Numbered from the stretch's first letter, positions 1-11,470 are shown. The stretch is 64,000 nt of DNA from Acanthosepion pharaonis (GCA_903632075.3 CAHIKZ030005497.1:457501-521500); one strand, 5' to 3'. Program-made: numbers and translations. Notes: a model not told the origin generated them from the sequence alone.

Positions 1-312
1 CGTTTTTATTTTTTTATTTTTATTCTTTCTTTATTTATTTATTTATTTATTAACGTAGTAAAAATTTGTTTATATCACGTATTTAACAGTTTTGTTTTGG
101 TTTGAGAATTTAATTAAAGCTATTTGTTCAATTTTGGGGTTGGTTGTTGTAGTTCATTCTAACTATTATTTTTTAAGGGGAACAGTTTTTTAATTTGGGA
201 TTGGTTTGTCTATTTATTTACTTGGATGAATTTAGGTCAATTTATTTGTATATTTTCTCTTTTTGGTTTTCGGTTTTTAAGCAACATAGTATTTATTTTA
301 TTTTATTTTATT

Positions 313-347
<35 letters not shown>

Positions 348-1001
348 GTTGGATAGATGTGAGTTTGTGACCGTGGGTTTCACGCTTTAGCGATCGTCAG
401 ACAAACTGATTAATGTTTTAAAAAATTTGGGTTTATGTAGATTGCGTGTATCTCTCATATTGAGCGATTTCTAATAAGTACCGCGCATATAATATATAAA
501 TAATTATACATAATTATATTTATTTATATTTATATACACTTTTCACATATATATATATATATATATTGAACAATAAAAATATATTAAAAAATTAATATTA
601 AAAAATTAAAATCTTTAGACACACTTGGTTGTAGATTAATATTCTTTCGTTTTTTTATTATTATTCCATTTAGACTCCTCGACTAGTTTCAGCCAAAATG
701 GCCATCATTGGGAGGACAAATATTTCTGCTTGCTGGTAGCAGTAAACTACAGAAATGAATGTTTTGCTGGAGAAAAAATATATATACGAAAGAAGAAATA
801 CATGCGTGACTGTCAGTTTAATACTTTAAATATGAGAATCAAGAAAGCTGCCTTTCTCAACCATGTTAATACGATTTCAGTATATACATATCTCTGGGCT
901 TGCGTGTGTTTGAATGTTCTTCCCAAAAATTAAGCTTTAGGCATTTAGTCACTTTTTGAGTTAAGTCGGCCTGAGGACATTACATTTCTTTATACCCTCG
1001 T

Positions 1002-1004
<3 letters not shown>
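1..1004. other. AT-rich sequence without recognised genes
   Basis: I see no coding region or recognisable element here. There is a (TA)n tract at about 316-344 and a shorter one at about 547-567. The short open frame near 730-933 has no family resemblance and starts in ordinary AT-rich sequence, so I do not call it. Confidence 0.6.

Positions 1005-1076
<72 letters not shown>
1005..1076. repeat. (TA)n microsatellite
   Basis: An essentially pure TA dinucleotide tract of about 70 bp. Confidence 0.95.
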
Positions 1077-1079
<3 letters not shown>

Positions 1080-1614
1080 GATGAGATACAGAAATATATA
1101 TACGTATAAAAGTTACCTCATGAAATTATTGAAAACGTCTCTATTTGATTACATTGTGTCTGAGAGGAAAATTGTCTTTCGATATTGAATTAAGAACTCC
1201 AAATTTTTCTTAATCTTATTTTGCCTGTAAATTTGTTTACAAAACCTCAGACAAGACGAACATTGATATTTAATGAACAGACAAACTTCAGTGAAACACC
1301 AGTGAGTCTGGAACAGTTATTGTGGGAAAAGTTGGTGTCAGCTGAGCTTCCCAATCAGAAAAAAAAAAACTACGAAAAAAAAAGCGTATACAAAGACGAC
1401 CATTTGATATTATAGAAGTAGACAGAGATAAACCTATTTTTATTTTCGTGTACATACCCACCAATCAGACCAGTTTTTCATTCCATGTGTATATCTTTTT
1501 GTTGTCATTTGCTTATATATATATGAGCATATTTTTTAAATCATTTCACCATAAGCAAGGCAACAAAGACATTAGTGAGTTTACTTAGTGTGAAAAAAAT
1601 ATGACATAAACAAA

Positions 1615-2075
1615 GTATTATTAAGGAAAGAGAACAATAAAAAAATAGGAATTAAGACGACAGAAGAGAATGATTGGTATGCATTTAATTTTTTGAAAGA
1701 CAAAGTTGACCGAAAGAGAGCTCCACAAGCAAGAATTGCGAGAGAAGAAACTGTTGGTATAGATCATACGATTACCATTTTTACCCATTTCAACGGTAAG
1801 ATGATGAACCATTGTTACCAATTCAGTAGTATATTAAATCCGTAAGATATAGGTACGAATAGAGAAAACACATTACAGCAATTACCTTGAAAATATTTAA
1901 GAGAAAGCCCAGGGAAGCTTCGTTATGGCAGTGGGAAAATGGTTGAAGCCGAGATGCCCGGTCAGAACCAATAACATAGCAGATTCTTCTTTGTATCTTA
2001 TCAAGACCTTTTAAATACATAGCAGTAACGCCAGACCAGATTGAATGTATGAACGAACTGTATACTTATATATGT
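1615..2075 (-). pseudogene. Jockey-like LINE, 3' end relic
   Basis: On the minus strand the translation reads WSGVTAMYLKGLDKIQRRIC and then a PFSHCHNEAS segment. These match the region after the reverse transcriptase in the LINE family seen best at 60.1-62.9 kb, where the corresponding stretches are a DKIQTRICKM motif and a SHRRAVTSLCL motif. Further on, FFSRNSCLWSSLS and VFQKIKC correspond to the extreme C-terminus (SRTYRVWSSF in the 62.8 kb copy). Frameshifts split it into at least two frames. It is a 5'-truncated dead copy; the endonuclease and catalytic RT parts are absent. Confidence 0.7.
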
Positions 2076-3168
2076 GCAAGGTATATTCTCAGGAGACAAA
2101 TTGTCAAGCATGGCACAGCGGACCAACTTTCCTAGCAGAAGACTTGAGAATTGGTCCAGTGTATACATACCACTTCATTTCAGTGGAAGAGGTTAGCCCA
2201 GGAAGTAGCAAAGAATAACTTTCTTGGCGGTTAGAATTAGCCATGCTGGTGGAATACAAAAAACGGTTCTCTGTGATTATTAAAGGGTGATCAGTTTTGA
2301 TTTGGAGACGTTAAAATTAACAAGCATATTTGGGCAAATAAACTACACCTCTCAGCCCCGACGAGTTTCGTTCCGAGAAGTAATTTCTATATCAATATTT
2401 TTATTGATGTAGTTATAAATTGGGGAGAAAAGCTTCGGGTAAATACATAAAAAACAATGGATATAGTTTACATCGAAAAATAAAATTTACAGCGATACAC
2501 ACCCATGTGATTTGATGTTAATAATTCTGTTCCTTCAATTTTTATTGCTTCAAAAATTGATCTCAGTTATTCCACATTATACCAGTTTTATTTTTGGGAA
2601 GAATGCTTATTGGTTTTATGATCCTGGATATAAATTTACTGTCGCAGAATCCGAAATTAGTGAATTTTCTGTGTTTTGTTTTAATATATTTCATTTGTCA
2701 TTTAATCAGAACGGCATTTTCTTAAGTTGAAATTAATTTGAAATTATGGTTAGACATTACGATGAACAACAAATGCATCGATATTTGACAAACAATCCGA
2801 CTTATATTCACATATTTTTTTATTTACATTTCTCGATGTCTCACTAATTTTTTCATTGAACGTCTTTGTAATCGATTTTGGAAATTCCTACTTCAGGATT
2901 AACGTTGTTATTCGTTTATGTTGATTAAATCTCTTATTCTTTCTGAAGTAGATGTGACAAATATTCCATGACATTTGGTCTAATTCTTTTCAGTTTGTTA
3001 TAAATTTAGTGCATTTATGCGTCGTGTTTTGTCAAGGTTACTCATGGTATTTTGTTGTGGATTTTGTAAGCATTTTTCTTAGCGTTATACACCTGGAAAA
3101 GTTTATTTTCGGAACGAAACGTGTCACTTATAATTTGCCCAAAATTATTGTGATATATGTCTATTGTA
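2076..3168. other. No recognised feature
   Basis: AT-rich sequence with short chance frames on both strands. The open frame at 2512-2730 is hydrophobic and AT-driven, with no motif I can name. Confidence 0.5.
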
Positions 3169-3275
3169 TGGATGCACGGCGGTGTAGTGTATAGTCGCTC
3201 TGAATGCGGATTCAGAGAACAGAGTTCGAATTCCACTCGAGTTCCATACATTCGCTTACTCGCAAATACAAATAT
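3169..3275 (+). mobile_element. tRNA-derived SINE, family A
   Basis: A tRNA-like head: GCACGGCGGTGTAGTGTATA resembles a Pol III A box, and AGTTCGAATTCC at about 3222-3234 is a good B box. The body that follows, with a CGCTTACTCGCAAATAC motif, is shared with the inverse-oriented copies at 5.4, 17.7, 28.2 and 37.3 kb. No intact tRNA gene is implied, because the stems are degenerate. Confidence 0.65.
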
Positions 3276-3335
3276 GAATATTTGCTGTGAAAGCAGCAAT
3301 AGAATAGTGACGGACTTGCCACGTCCTTTCTGTTG

Positions 3336-3375
<40 letters not shown>

Positions 3376-3402
3376 AAGAGAGAGAGTGAGAGAAAGAGTG
3401 AG
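3336..3402. repeat. (GA)n microsatellite
   Basis: GA dinucleotide tract with a few A and T interruptions. Confidence 0.95.
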
Positions 3403-5384
3403 ACAGGGGGGAGAAGTTGGAGGGTAGAAAAGAATTTGGTATCTACAAAGACTAGGAGAGGTCAAGTGTAATAAAATTTGAGAAATATCAGTAGACACAT
3501 TTAAAAGATATTCACAAGGAAAGCCAAAGTAAATGTGCAATGAATACACAAAGATAGATTTTTACAGCGATTCTTTCACCGAATAAGACCTTACTCTGTA
3601 TGGATGAAGAATAAACAGGGAGGCTATTGGAGAAAAGCACGAACAGACTACGTAAACAAGGCAGTGGTAGTATGAGGATTTATGACGATTATAAACGGTG
3701 AAGTGCTGGTTGTGTGGCGTGCTCCAGATTACAGATCGGCACTAATTTTTGAAGGCAAACATGGAGGCAAGATTCAAGAAGATCAAACACGTTCACAAAG
3801 ACGATGATTTTATTACGCCCAATAACCATTACATTCTGCAATGAATAAAATAAACTTCAAAAGCACTCATTTGATGAAGTGAGCAGATTGTTCGCTCGTC
3901 CATGACACGATTAAAATCTGCTCGGCATTCTTAAGAGGAAGATTTACATCGATGAACGTTAATTTACAAGCATATATCAACTTTGTAGTGTAATTATGAA
4001 TGATGTCATTTTAATTCATATCAGAGGACTTGGAAATAATTCTGTTTACCACAGAAGATATAAAATGTAATTTAAATTTATTTAAATATTATTCATGAAA
4101 AATATAATCAACTTAATTTTCAACGACTGTATCTCAGCGGGGCAAGCAACCTTTCGATTTTCCGTTGAAAAATCTGTTTTTTTTTCCGCGGCAATAGTTT
4201 GAAAGACTGTTTTCAGCCTGTTTGTTTCTGAATGTTTTGCTACTGATGAAATATTTTAGTGATGACATGGTGACTATGACGGAGGTGTCGAACTTCCCAT
4301 CCTAATGATTTTCCATTTCTTTTTATAGGACCTGTTTTACAGATTGTGCCCTTTCCTTTCCTGGTAACGTTGGAGAATAACGGCTTATTTGTTGATTTAA
4401 GAAGGATACTTTCGACGTAATATTTCGTTTAAACAACCAAATTGCTGGCGGTAAACGTATTCAGTGAGTCCCATTCCATATTTCAGCAGCTCGTAATGGA
4501 TTCAAACATTCATATTCTATCAGATATGCAAAGCGAAGACATCTCTGGATGGAGTCCTGATTTTTGGTGTTGGTCTTAGCTTCTCGTTTTGTAATTTGCT
4601 GTCTTTTTGTTTTTTTCTGTTGATGTGCCAAACCCATCTTTCATCCCATATAACAATAGTACGGGCTCAACTTAAAAGTTTGGTATTCGTGTTTGAAAAT
4701 AGCTGCAGAAGTTCGAACGTAGTGTTTAGTTCTTAAGCAAAAGCTAGTGAGAAACAAGTCTTCTATTTTTTTTTTCAATTAAACCCTGAATTGCACTATA
4801 AATTTTACATTATCTGATAGAATAGATAATAAACCAATTCTAGATTCAATTTCCTATCGTTCGACCTTGGTTCCGCCTTGGTTGGTTGACTCATAATTCA
4901 TAGCGGTGAAATACTGGATTTCTTCCCGAACAACCTCACATAATGAAATAGAAAATCAATAGATGAACGACTTCTCAAACGGGTTAAAAAACGTGGAGTA
5001 TGCACGTGACTTTAATGTATTTATAACTGTCGTCATTATAAAGACATCAATGCAATTGTTTTTCTTCAAAGCATTTGTCTTCATAAACACTTCGCATGTT
5101 ATGTAATGCTACGTCTTAATTATAACATTAAGTTTCTTGGCGATACAGTCGGCTTGGGATAAAAAAAAATAACCCTTTCTCATCTTGTATGAGAAATACT
5201 GAGTATCTTCATGCACTACTTGCCTGATAAGAAATCGCAAAATTCATATAACTCTTCCGTCAATCAGTTAAAAGCCATAAATACTACACACCTTGAGCGA
5301 TCATTTTCGATTAATGGCTGACTAGACTGAAGATTTTCCTGCAGCAGGCTGTTGTTTCTTTCTGTTGTAGATTTGTTGCTATTG
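3403..5384. other. No recognised feature
   Basis: About 2 kb of unique-looking AT-rich sequence. No long open frame, no terminal repeats and no resemblance to the element families in the rest of the window. Confidence 0.45.
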
Positions 5385-5535
5385 AACCCACAGATGGGGA
5401 GAAAAGATATGGATTCATACCTTTCCCACAGGTATTTCCGCGTAAGTGAATGTAAAGAACTCGACGGGAATTCGAACTCGGCTCTTCCATATTTTTTAAT
5501 TCTAAGACGTTATTCATTACATCACATTATTACGA
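5385..5535 (-). mobile_element. tRNA-derived SINE, family A
   Basis: Read on the minus strand, a degenerate tRNA-like head contains the B-box-like CCGAGTTCGAATTCC. It is followed by a body ending GGGAAAGGTATGAATCC and CTTTTCTCCCCATC. The same body occurs at 28.2 kb (GGGAAAGATGTGAAACC, CTTCTCCCTCC). The A-box side is eroded. Confidence 0.65.
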
Positions 5536-6190
5536 AATGATTGTTAAGTGAAATGTTGTCTGCTATAATGTATACATAATATATAGAATATTCTTCATAC
5601 TAATAGACATAACACGTTTAGGCATGGCATGTACACCCTTGTGGATCTCTCACAAGCCGAACCTCACTTTAAAATGTCCCTGGAGCAGTCCTGAAGGTTG
5701 TCCTACAGAATTGCATCAGATGTAGGAAAACTTCCCAAATCAAAAAGTTTTGAATAGACACGTGAAAAGATTGCATCTCGAGAATCGTAATTAACATATC
5801 AGGACGGAGAGGTAGTTTGCTAGCAGATGGAGGTCGTTTTGTCATTGATCTTTCTAAAATGCTTGAATGTCTTTTACCGGTCCTTTACCGGTGGTTCATT
5901 TCTTACAGAACATCTGATTGCCAAGAATGGCTACCGTGTCTGCGGTGAGAGGCGAGTCTCTAATAAATAATCTTTACCGTTTATCTAAGCCTAACATTGC
6001 ATTTGTGAAATGGATTTTGCATCGTGCAGCTCACTCTGAAATGAAAGTTAGATGTTGAATAAAATGCCCTTATTATTTTAAGTGATGAAATTCCAATTAT
6101 TTGATGATAATTTATATTTGAAGTTAGGGTGTTTTTGTTCGCTAGATGGGTACTCAGATTGGTGTTTAAATTAAGGAAACGTCTGAAACT
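5536..6190. other. No recognised feature
   Basis: No coding sequence recognised. The minus-strand open frame at 5981-6292 overlaps the dispersed repeat at 6199-6283 and is not a convincing gene. Confidence 0.45.
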
Positions 6191-6198
6191 CTGAGATG

Positions 6199-6283
6199 AA
6201 ATGGTAATATTAACCATTTCCTTATAAGGAAACACTTGGCATTCATTTATCGAGCAGAAAATGTAACTTTCGGTTGAATTTTG
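6199..6283 (+). repeat. Unclassified dispersed repeat, copy 1
   Basis: Shares AATGGTAATATTAACC, then TTTCCTTATAAG, GGCATTCATT and a CTTTCGGTTGAA-like end with 30852-30945. The centre TTTCCTTATAAGGAAA is palindromic. I cannot assign it to a family. Confidence 0.7.
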
Positions 6284-6307
6284 TCTCAGCAACCATTTTT
6301 ACCAGTG

Positions 6308-6363
6308 CTCATATTGCAATTTTTGCTGTTATCATTGCATGTTTTTACCAATTGCAATATGAG
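6308..6363. repeat. Short inverted repeat
   Basis: CTCATATTGCAATT at 6308-6321 and its exact reverse complement at 6350-6363, separated by 28 bp. It lies directly upstream of a SINE. Confidence 0.7.
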
Positions 6364-6385
6364 ACATTAGTTTTATAATACCCAG

Positions 6386-6740
6386 AAACTCATACACAGA
6401 TGTGTTCAAGGACATATGGCACAGGGAATAAAGGCGTTGGTTAGATACAGTGACAGGACCCTAAGAGTGAGTTCAATACCCGGTTAAGGCAGTGGAGCAC
6501 TTTCAGAGGGAAATTAACAGGAGATAACTGATAACTGACATCAATTAAGCATGGCACGTGGAACTAGAACAGTCTACCCCAGTGAGTGAAATAAAGGGTT
6601 CAGTTCGACATTCCAACCACCTGAAGAAGGCCGAAGCGTATAAAGGCCGAAACGTTGTGATAAATATGGCGACAAAGATGAGGACAATAGTCCGAATAAT
6701 GTAAATAATGTGCATAATACCTCATCTCAGAAATATAGAC
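6386..6740 (+). mobile_element. SINE with tRNA-like head and Penelope-like tail
   Basis: The first part has an A-box-like TGGCACAGGGAATA (from 6417) and a B-box-like AGTTCAATACC (6470-6480). The rest, from about GGAGATAACT through CATGGCACGTGGAACTAGAA to GATGAGGACAATAGTCCG, is homologous to the 3' end of the Penelope-like element on the minus strand at 37.6-37.8 kb. A nearly full second copy lies at 53.24-53.59 kb. The tail contains a hammerhead-like core at 6618-6659. No target-site duplication is clear at this copy. Confidence 0.7.
6618..6659 (+). ncRNA. Hammerhead-like ribozyme core in SINE/PLE tail
   Basis: CTGAAGA (6621-6627), one extra A, a GGCC/GGCC stem closed by a 12-nt loop (6629-6648), then GAAA (6649-6652). 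A minimal A-U stem III (A-CG-U) and a putative cleavage site after GTT follow. CAC (6618-6620) can pair with GTG (6657-6659) as a short stem I. PLEs are known to carry minimal hammerheads. The extra A and weak stem I make activity uncertain. Confidence 0.45.
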
Positions 6741-6759
6741 ATAATTTTAAGTTAATTTG

Positions 6760-7935
6760 ATTTTGAAGAACATTACAGTTTTGGGTGACTCTATGTGTCC
6801 AATTTCCTTATTTCTTTATATAGAAGTAAGCTAATCGATCTGAAGTTAGGTTTCTCCAATAGTTTTATCAATAAATATTTACGTCAATATCAAGTAGATT
6901 TTAAATGTTGGTAGTATGATAACATTTGTTGTTAAATTTCTGTTTTTGATCAGTGTTTTCTCATTTTCTTGGTCATATATTCTTTGTTATTTTGGGTTGT
7001 TATTTTTAATGTTATTCCACTGATTGGATGGAACCAACCATTGTTTTAATAATTTCAAATACAATGATATACAGTGAGTCTTTAATGGGACACATATGAA
7101 GGATAATTACGATTATTTTAAAAGAAAGGAACATCACAACCAGACTAACAAGAATAAAAAAAATATTTTAAAAGCTGGAAGAATCGACTAGATCTCCATC
7201 GAAAGTGAAACCACTTTGAAAGATTTTACCTTTTTCAGCGAACTATTATCGAATAGAGAGATGTCATAGTTTAAACAGACATGTCATATCAAATGTTCCA
7301 CCAGACCTTGTGATTCAGTCATAATTTTTGAAAAATATTGCCTATTAAAAACACTAATTCAAATGATATTCTATAATAGATTATTACAGTAATTTAATGG
7401 CTAACTGCTTTAATATTGGATCTATGAATGTCTTGGAACGAACAGAACATTGTTTTACTGGGAATGACAAACACTTTTTAATGCGTCTTTTTCTCACTAA
7501 AAATAATTTGCTTTTTTAATTTCTATACATCTATTTTACGTCATTTCCTGTTTTAATTCCGAACAAAATTCAATATAATTGGATGCTTACTCGAATCACA
7601 ATAGAAAAATAAAAAACAAATCCAATGATCCATTTATATAGAATTTATTTATCAGCTTTAAGTAGGCAAATGTATTTTTGATGGAGTAATGAATGAATAA
7701 AGAAGAACGATAGTAAACAAAGGGACACAACCATTACAGAAAAATGGGAACATTTCACATGGGACATATATAAAAAGAACAAGCTTTTATTGTAACCTTT
7801 TCACATTGGATATTGCGAAATCCTTTGGGGAATGCAAACCTGATGCATTTATAAAATCTCCATGACAGGAGCAAAAACTAATCAGTAGGAGATCAATTCT
7901 AACATATTCACCCCAACCATCTCGACATCCGGACA
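6760..7935. other. No recognised feature
   Basis: AT-rich sequence. No open frame with family resemblance and no terminal repeats seen. Confidence 0.45.

Positions 7936-7965
<30 letters not shown>
7936..7965. repeat. (AAT)n microsatellite
   Basis: Trinucleotide tract directly upstream of an R4/Dong-like LINE fragment that itself ends in AAT repeats. Confidence 0.95.
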
Positions 7966-7969
<4 letters not shown>

Positions 7970-7970
7970 T

Positions 7971-8950
7971 TCAAATGGGCGTAGAGATGCAAGTACAGCA
8001 CAATAAACCAACTGAAACTGTAAAATACTTAAAAAAGACAGCAAAGACGAATGCAACCGACCAGATACAGAAGCGATGGCAAGATAAACCGCTTCATGGC
8101 CAATACTCTGTCCGTACCAAAGAAGTTGACGTAGACAAAACCCGTACCCATCAGTGGCTACGTAGTGCAGGGTTGAAAGCTGAAACTGAAGGTTTTATCC
8201 TTGCTGCACAGGACCAATGCTTGCTAACTAGGAATTATCAAGCACATATACTAAAATATTGTGTCAGCCCAAAATGCAGATTCTGTGATTAATATCCAGA
8301 AACGATAAATCTTCTTGTATCAAGTGGCACAATATTGGCACCCACTGAATATAAAACCAGGCATGACAGATTGGGCCAATATCTGAACTGGAAAATCTAC
8401 AACTTCTACGGGAAGGAAACTGAAAGAAAATGGTATGAAAACTACCCAGACCCGGTTACAGAGATAGGAGCTGTTACAATTCTATGAGACTACACAATAC
8501 ACACTGACAGAACAATCAAAGCCAACCACCCAGATATTGTTATTAAAGACCGCAAACAAAAATGTGCCTCCTTATTGACATGGAAGTCCCTGCTGACTGC
8601 AATGTATCTGAAGATATTCAAAAAGCTGTCAAAATACAAGTACCTTGAAATCTCGAAAATGTGGCATATGGGAACATCAACAATCCCTGTTGTAGTTGGA
8701 GCCTTAGGACTGGTTGGAAAAGATTGCAGTAGACTTATTGAAAGGATTCCTGGAAGTCCATGCCTCAAGGAGATACAAAAATTGTTCTGACAAGTACAGC
8801 CCACACCTTACGAAGGGCTTTATCTATGCAATTTTTTTTTTCAGTGGAAAGTGTCATTATGCCATATCTAACCTTAGGTCCCTGGGCGGGATCCGGAAAG
8901 AAATGTGTAAACGCCAGAAATCAAAGAAAATAAAAATAATAATAATAATA
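7971..8950 (+). pseudogene. R4/Dong-like LINE, C-terminal half, broken
   Basis: The first 105 codons (7975-8292) include AAQDQCLLTRNYQAHILK and a knuckle beginning CRFCD, which stops where the family has CRxC...ET. Reading on through shifts gives ETINLLVSSG, EYKTRHDRLGQYLNWKI and RKWYENYPDPV. Next comes a restriction-like endonuclease region, HTDRTIKANHPDIVIKDRKQ, followed out of frame by CLLIDMEVPADCNV, and then IPVVVGALGLVGK. The PD...D arrangement is that of the restriction-like endonuclease in R2/R4/NeSL-type LINEs. The 3' UTR (about 8790-8935) ends in (AAT)n. RT is missing, so this is a 5'-truncated relic. Confidence 0.75.
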
Positions 8951-9049
8951 AACTGTCAGTAAATTGTCAGGTTTTCCGGAAGTAGCAAAAAAATAATATA
9001 CTCACAGGCATAAAAAGGTAGCGGCACATATGCACTGAAAGATGTACAA

Positions 9050-9490
9050 GAAGCTCAAAATCGAAACTACTGAGAGACGGTATTAGCAACAACCAGAAAG
9101 AGTTAACGAAAATAACGACGTAAATATCCTCTGGAACATGCCATTTCAAACTGACAGGGAAACACCACCCAAATTACCTGATATTATTATAAAAAAAAAA
9201 CAAGAAATTCAGGAAGTGTATGCTTATTGACATAGCAGTATCATCCCAGAGCAACACCTCCATGAAAACTATCGAGAAATTGTTCAAATACAAGGAGCTG
9301 GAGATCGAGATTAATAGGATGTGGGGAAAACTGAGACGGTAACAGTAATAATCGGAACTCTGGGCCACGTGAGAAAAGGAATGGGCAATTTTACTAACAG
9401 TATCCCAGGTAACATCAGTATACAAGTCGCCTAGAAGATTGCCCGATTAGGAACATCCCACATATTAAATAAAGTGCTATCAATTAGATG
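9050..9490 (+). pseudogene. R4/Dong-like LINE C-terminus, second subfamily
   Basis: The plus strand reads LPDIIIKKKQ, then CLLIDIAVSSQSNTSMK, KLFKYKELEIEINRMW, VTVIIGTLGHVRKG, SIPGNISI and ARLGTSHILNKVLSI. This matches the same restriction-like endonuclease and C-terminal block as the element at 8.4-8.8 kb but diverges enough to be a different subfamily. It is truncated at the 5' side, with a frameshift near the endonuclease. The tail runs into (AAC)n/(AAT)n near 9583. Confidence 0.7.
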
Positions 9491-9582
9491 ACAATTCCCC
9501 CATAAGGAATTAAGACCATAGTTTAGACCCGACTATAAAGGATACAAAGCAGAAAACATAACATACATAAATGTTAACAACA

Positions 9583-9623
9583 ACAACAACAACAACAATA
9601 ATAATAATAATAATAATAATAAT
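9583..9623. repeat. (AAC)n-(AAT)n microsatellite
   Basis: Compound trinucleotide tract between a LINE fragment and the left arm of the 9621-10291 inverted repeat. Confidence 0.95.
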
Positions 9624-9759
9624 GTCCCACATTACAAGAATGTTACCTATTCCTGTAATAGGGTCGGGTTGATGTTCATACACTTTAGAAATGATTTTTT
9701 TTTTTTTTTCAAAATATTTACATATTATCTAGCGGATGTGTTGCCCGACTCTATCGAGC

Positions 9760-9826
<67 letters not shown>

Positions 9827-10291
9827 TCCTTTGATTTCTGGTGTGTACACATTTCTTTCCGGGTCCCGCTCTAAGGTTAGAAATGGCATCATGACATTTT
9901 CCATTGACCAATAAAAAAAAAACAAAAAAAAACACAAACATATTTTACATAGATAAAGCCCTTCGTGATGTGTGGGCTGTACGCGTTAGAATAATAATAA
10001 TAATTATTATTATTTTTATTTTCTTTGATTTCTAGCGTTTACACATTTATTTCCGGGTCCCGCCCAGGGACCTAAGGTTAGAAATGGCATCATGACACTT
10101 TCCACTGACAAAAAAAAAAAATAATAATAGTAATAATAATAATAATAATAACGCTCGATAGAGTCGGGCAACACATCCACTAGATAATATGTAAATATTT
10201 TGAAAAGAAAAAAAAAATCATTTCTAAAGTGTATGAACATCAACCCGACCCTATTACAGGAATAGGTAACATTCTTGTAATGTGGGACATT
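9621..10291. repeat. Large inverted repeat built from LINE sequence
   Basis: The left arm 9621-9761 is the near-perfect reverse complement of the right arm 10151-10291, with one substitution plus a different poly-T length seen. Both arms continue inward into ATT/AAT repeats. The right arm encodes, on the plus strand, part of an R4-like LINE (HQPDPITGIGN, then LVMWDIKINTDRT). The spacer holds two R4 3' tails in minus orientation and several (ATT)n tracts. High arm identity suggests a recent origin. Confidence 0.85.
9826..10120 (-). mobile_element. Two R4/Dong-like LINE 3' tails in tandem
   Basis: 9826-9985 and about 10005-10120 both contain, in reverse, the 3' UTR motifs of the element at 8.8-8.95 kb. 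These are AAGGGCTTTATCTATG (first copy only), TAACCTTAG or AGGTCCCTGGGCGGG, and CCAGAAATCAAAG-like ends. Each is bordered by AAT-type repeats. They lie inside the spacer of the large inverted repeat. Confidence 0.7.
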
Positions 10292-10570
10292 AAAATCAAC
10301 ACTGATAGAACTACAGAGGTAATCAATCTAATATATCAAAAATAACGACAGTAAAAATTTTTCTAAATGATTGATGTAGCAGTTTCTAATGATGGCGATG
10401 TAGCATCTAAAATCTTATAAAAACTGTCGAAATATAAGGACATAGAAACAGAAACAGAGAAAATGGAAAGTAATGCTTGTAGTGGGCGATCTTGGTTTCC
10501 TTAACAACAGACATCTTCGTCAGGCAAACACCTAGGAAACCTTATCTACAAGAAATTGATAAAATCATAC
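10151..10570 (+). pseudogene. R4/Dong-like LINE C-terminal relic
   Basis: Translation gives HQPDPITGIGN, MWDIKINTDRT, MIDVAVSNDGDVASK and KLSKYKDIETETEKM, broken by stops and a frameshift. These align with PDPVTEIGAVTIL, HTDRT and KYKYLEISKMW in the 8.4-8.7 kb element. It is part of the same cluster, and its 5' side forms the right arm of the inverted repeat. Confidence 0.65.
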
Positions 10571-11049
10571 GTACTAGCACTAATTATATCCTGCGTAGAC
10601 CATTGTCTGCGTGAATATTATTTTCGTCCGAAAAAGGTCATCACCTGAAAATTTCATTTGCGTAATTCTGCTCTGCATGCAACTGCCTTTAATACAACAT
10701 CACCTGTCTTATATATTTAGACTACTTTGGACGTATCTATTATTACACATTCAATATGAAAGAGCAATATTCTTCTTATAAGTGTCGTGTCTCTTGAGGA
10801 CGTTGGCGATCATAATTTCTTGTTCTATGTAACTTTTACTAAATGTTGTCTTTTGGTCATCTATCCTAAACCTTGATCAACCATCCATTTACTCAAGCCC
10901 GCTAGGTAGATTATGCGTTGTTTTCCAGTGTCGCTATTGCCATTAATCTGTACTGTGAGTAGAGAAATTTTCCAAGCCCTCTTTCATTATTATTTCAACG
11001 TTAAATATTGTATCATTTTGGTTTTCATTTTCTCTCAAACAATGTCGTT

Positions 11050-11470
11050 GTTCATATGTTCGGCTCATGTTATGCAAGAAATTGGTGTGAACACCACCCA
11101 GACCCGGTTACAGACATAGAATCTTTTACTAATTTATGCAACTTTACAATACGCACACACAAAATATTCAAAACTAATCGCCCAGAAATCAAGATGAAAG
11201 ACAACAAAAACAAAACAGAATTTGCTTTCCTATTTGATACGACAGTTCCTTCATACTGTAATATATCACTGAAGTTCTTGAAAAAAACAATCGAAATATT
11301 CTGAAATAGAAATCGCCAAGACATCAATAATTCCTGTTGTGGTTTGAATCCTGGGCTTGATTGGAAAATGCGCTGATAGACTCATTGAAGGAAACACATG
11401 CTGTAAAGAAATACAAAAAATGTTCTCACTAGTGCAGCTCACACCTTCCGAAGGTCTTTATAAAATAAAA
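11050..11470 (+). pseudogene. R4/Dong-like LINE C-terminal relic
   Basis: Reads ARNWCEHHPDPVTDIES, FTIRTHKIFKTNRPEIK, KDNKNKT, FDTTVPSYCNIS, then out of frame a PVVV...GLIGK and DRLIEG segment, and a 3' UTR fragment (CACACCTTCCGAAGGTCTTT). This is the fourth copy of the family within 3.5 kb. Catalytic RT is absent. Confidence 0.65.

Noticed and set aside
3157..3549. Open frames of about 100 codons on both strands
   Set aside because: They cross a SINE and the (GA)n tract; Arg-Glu and Ser-Leu repeats are artefacts.
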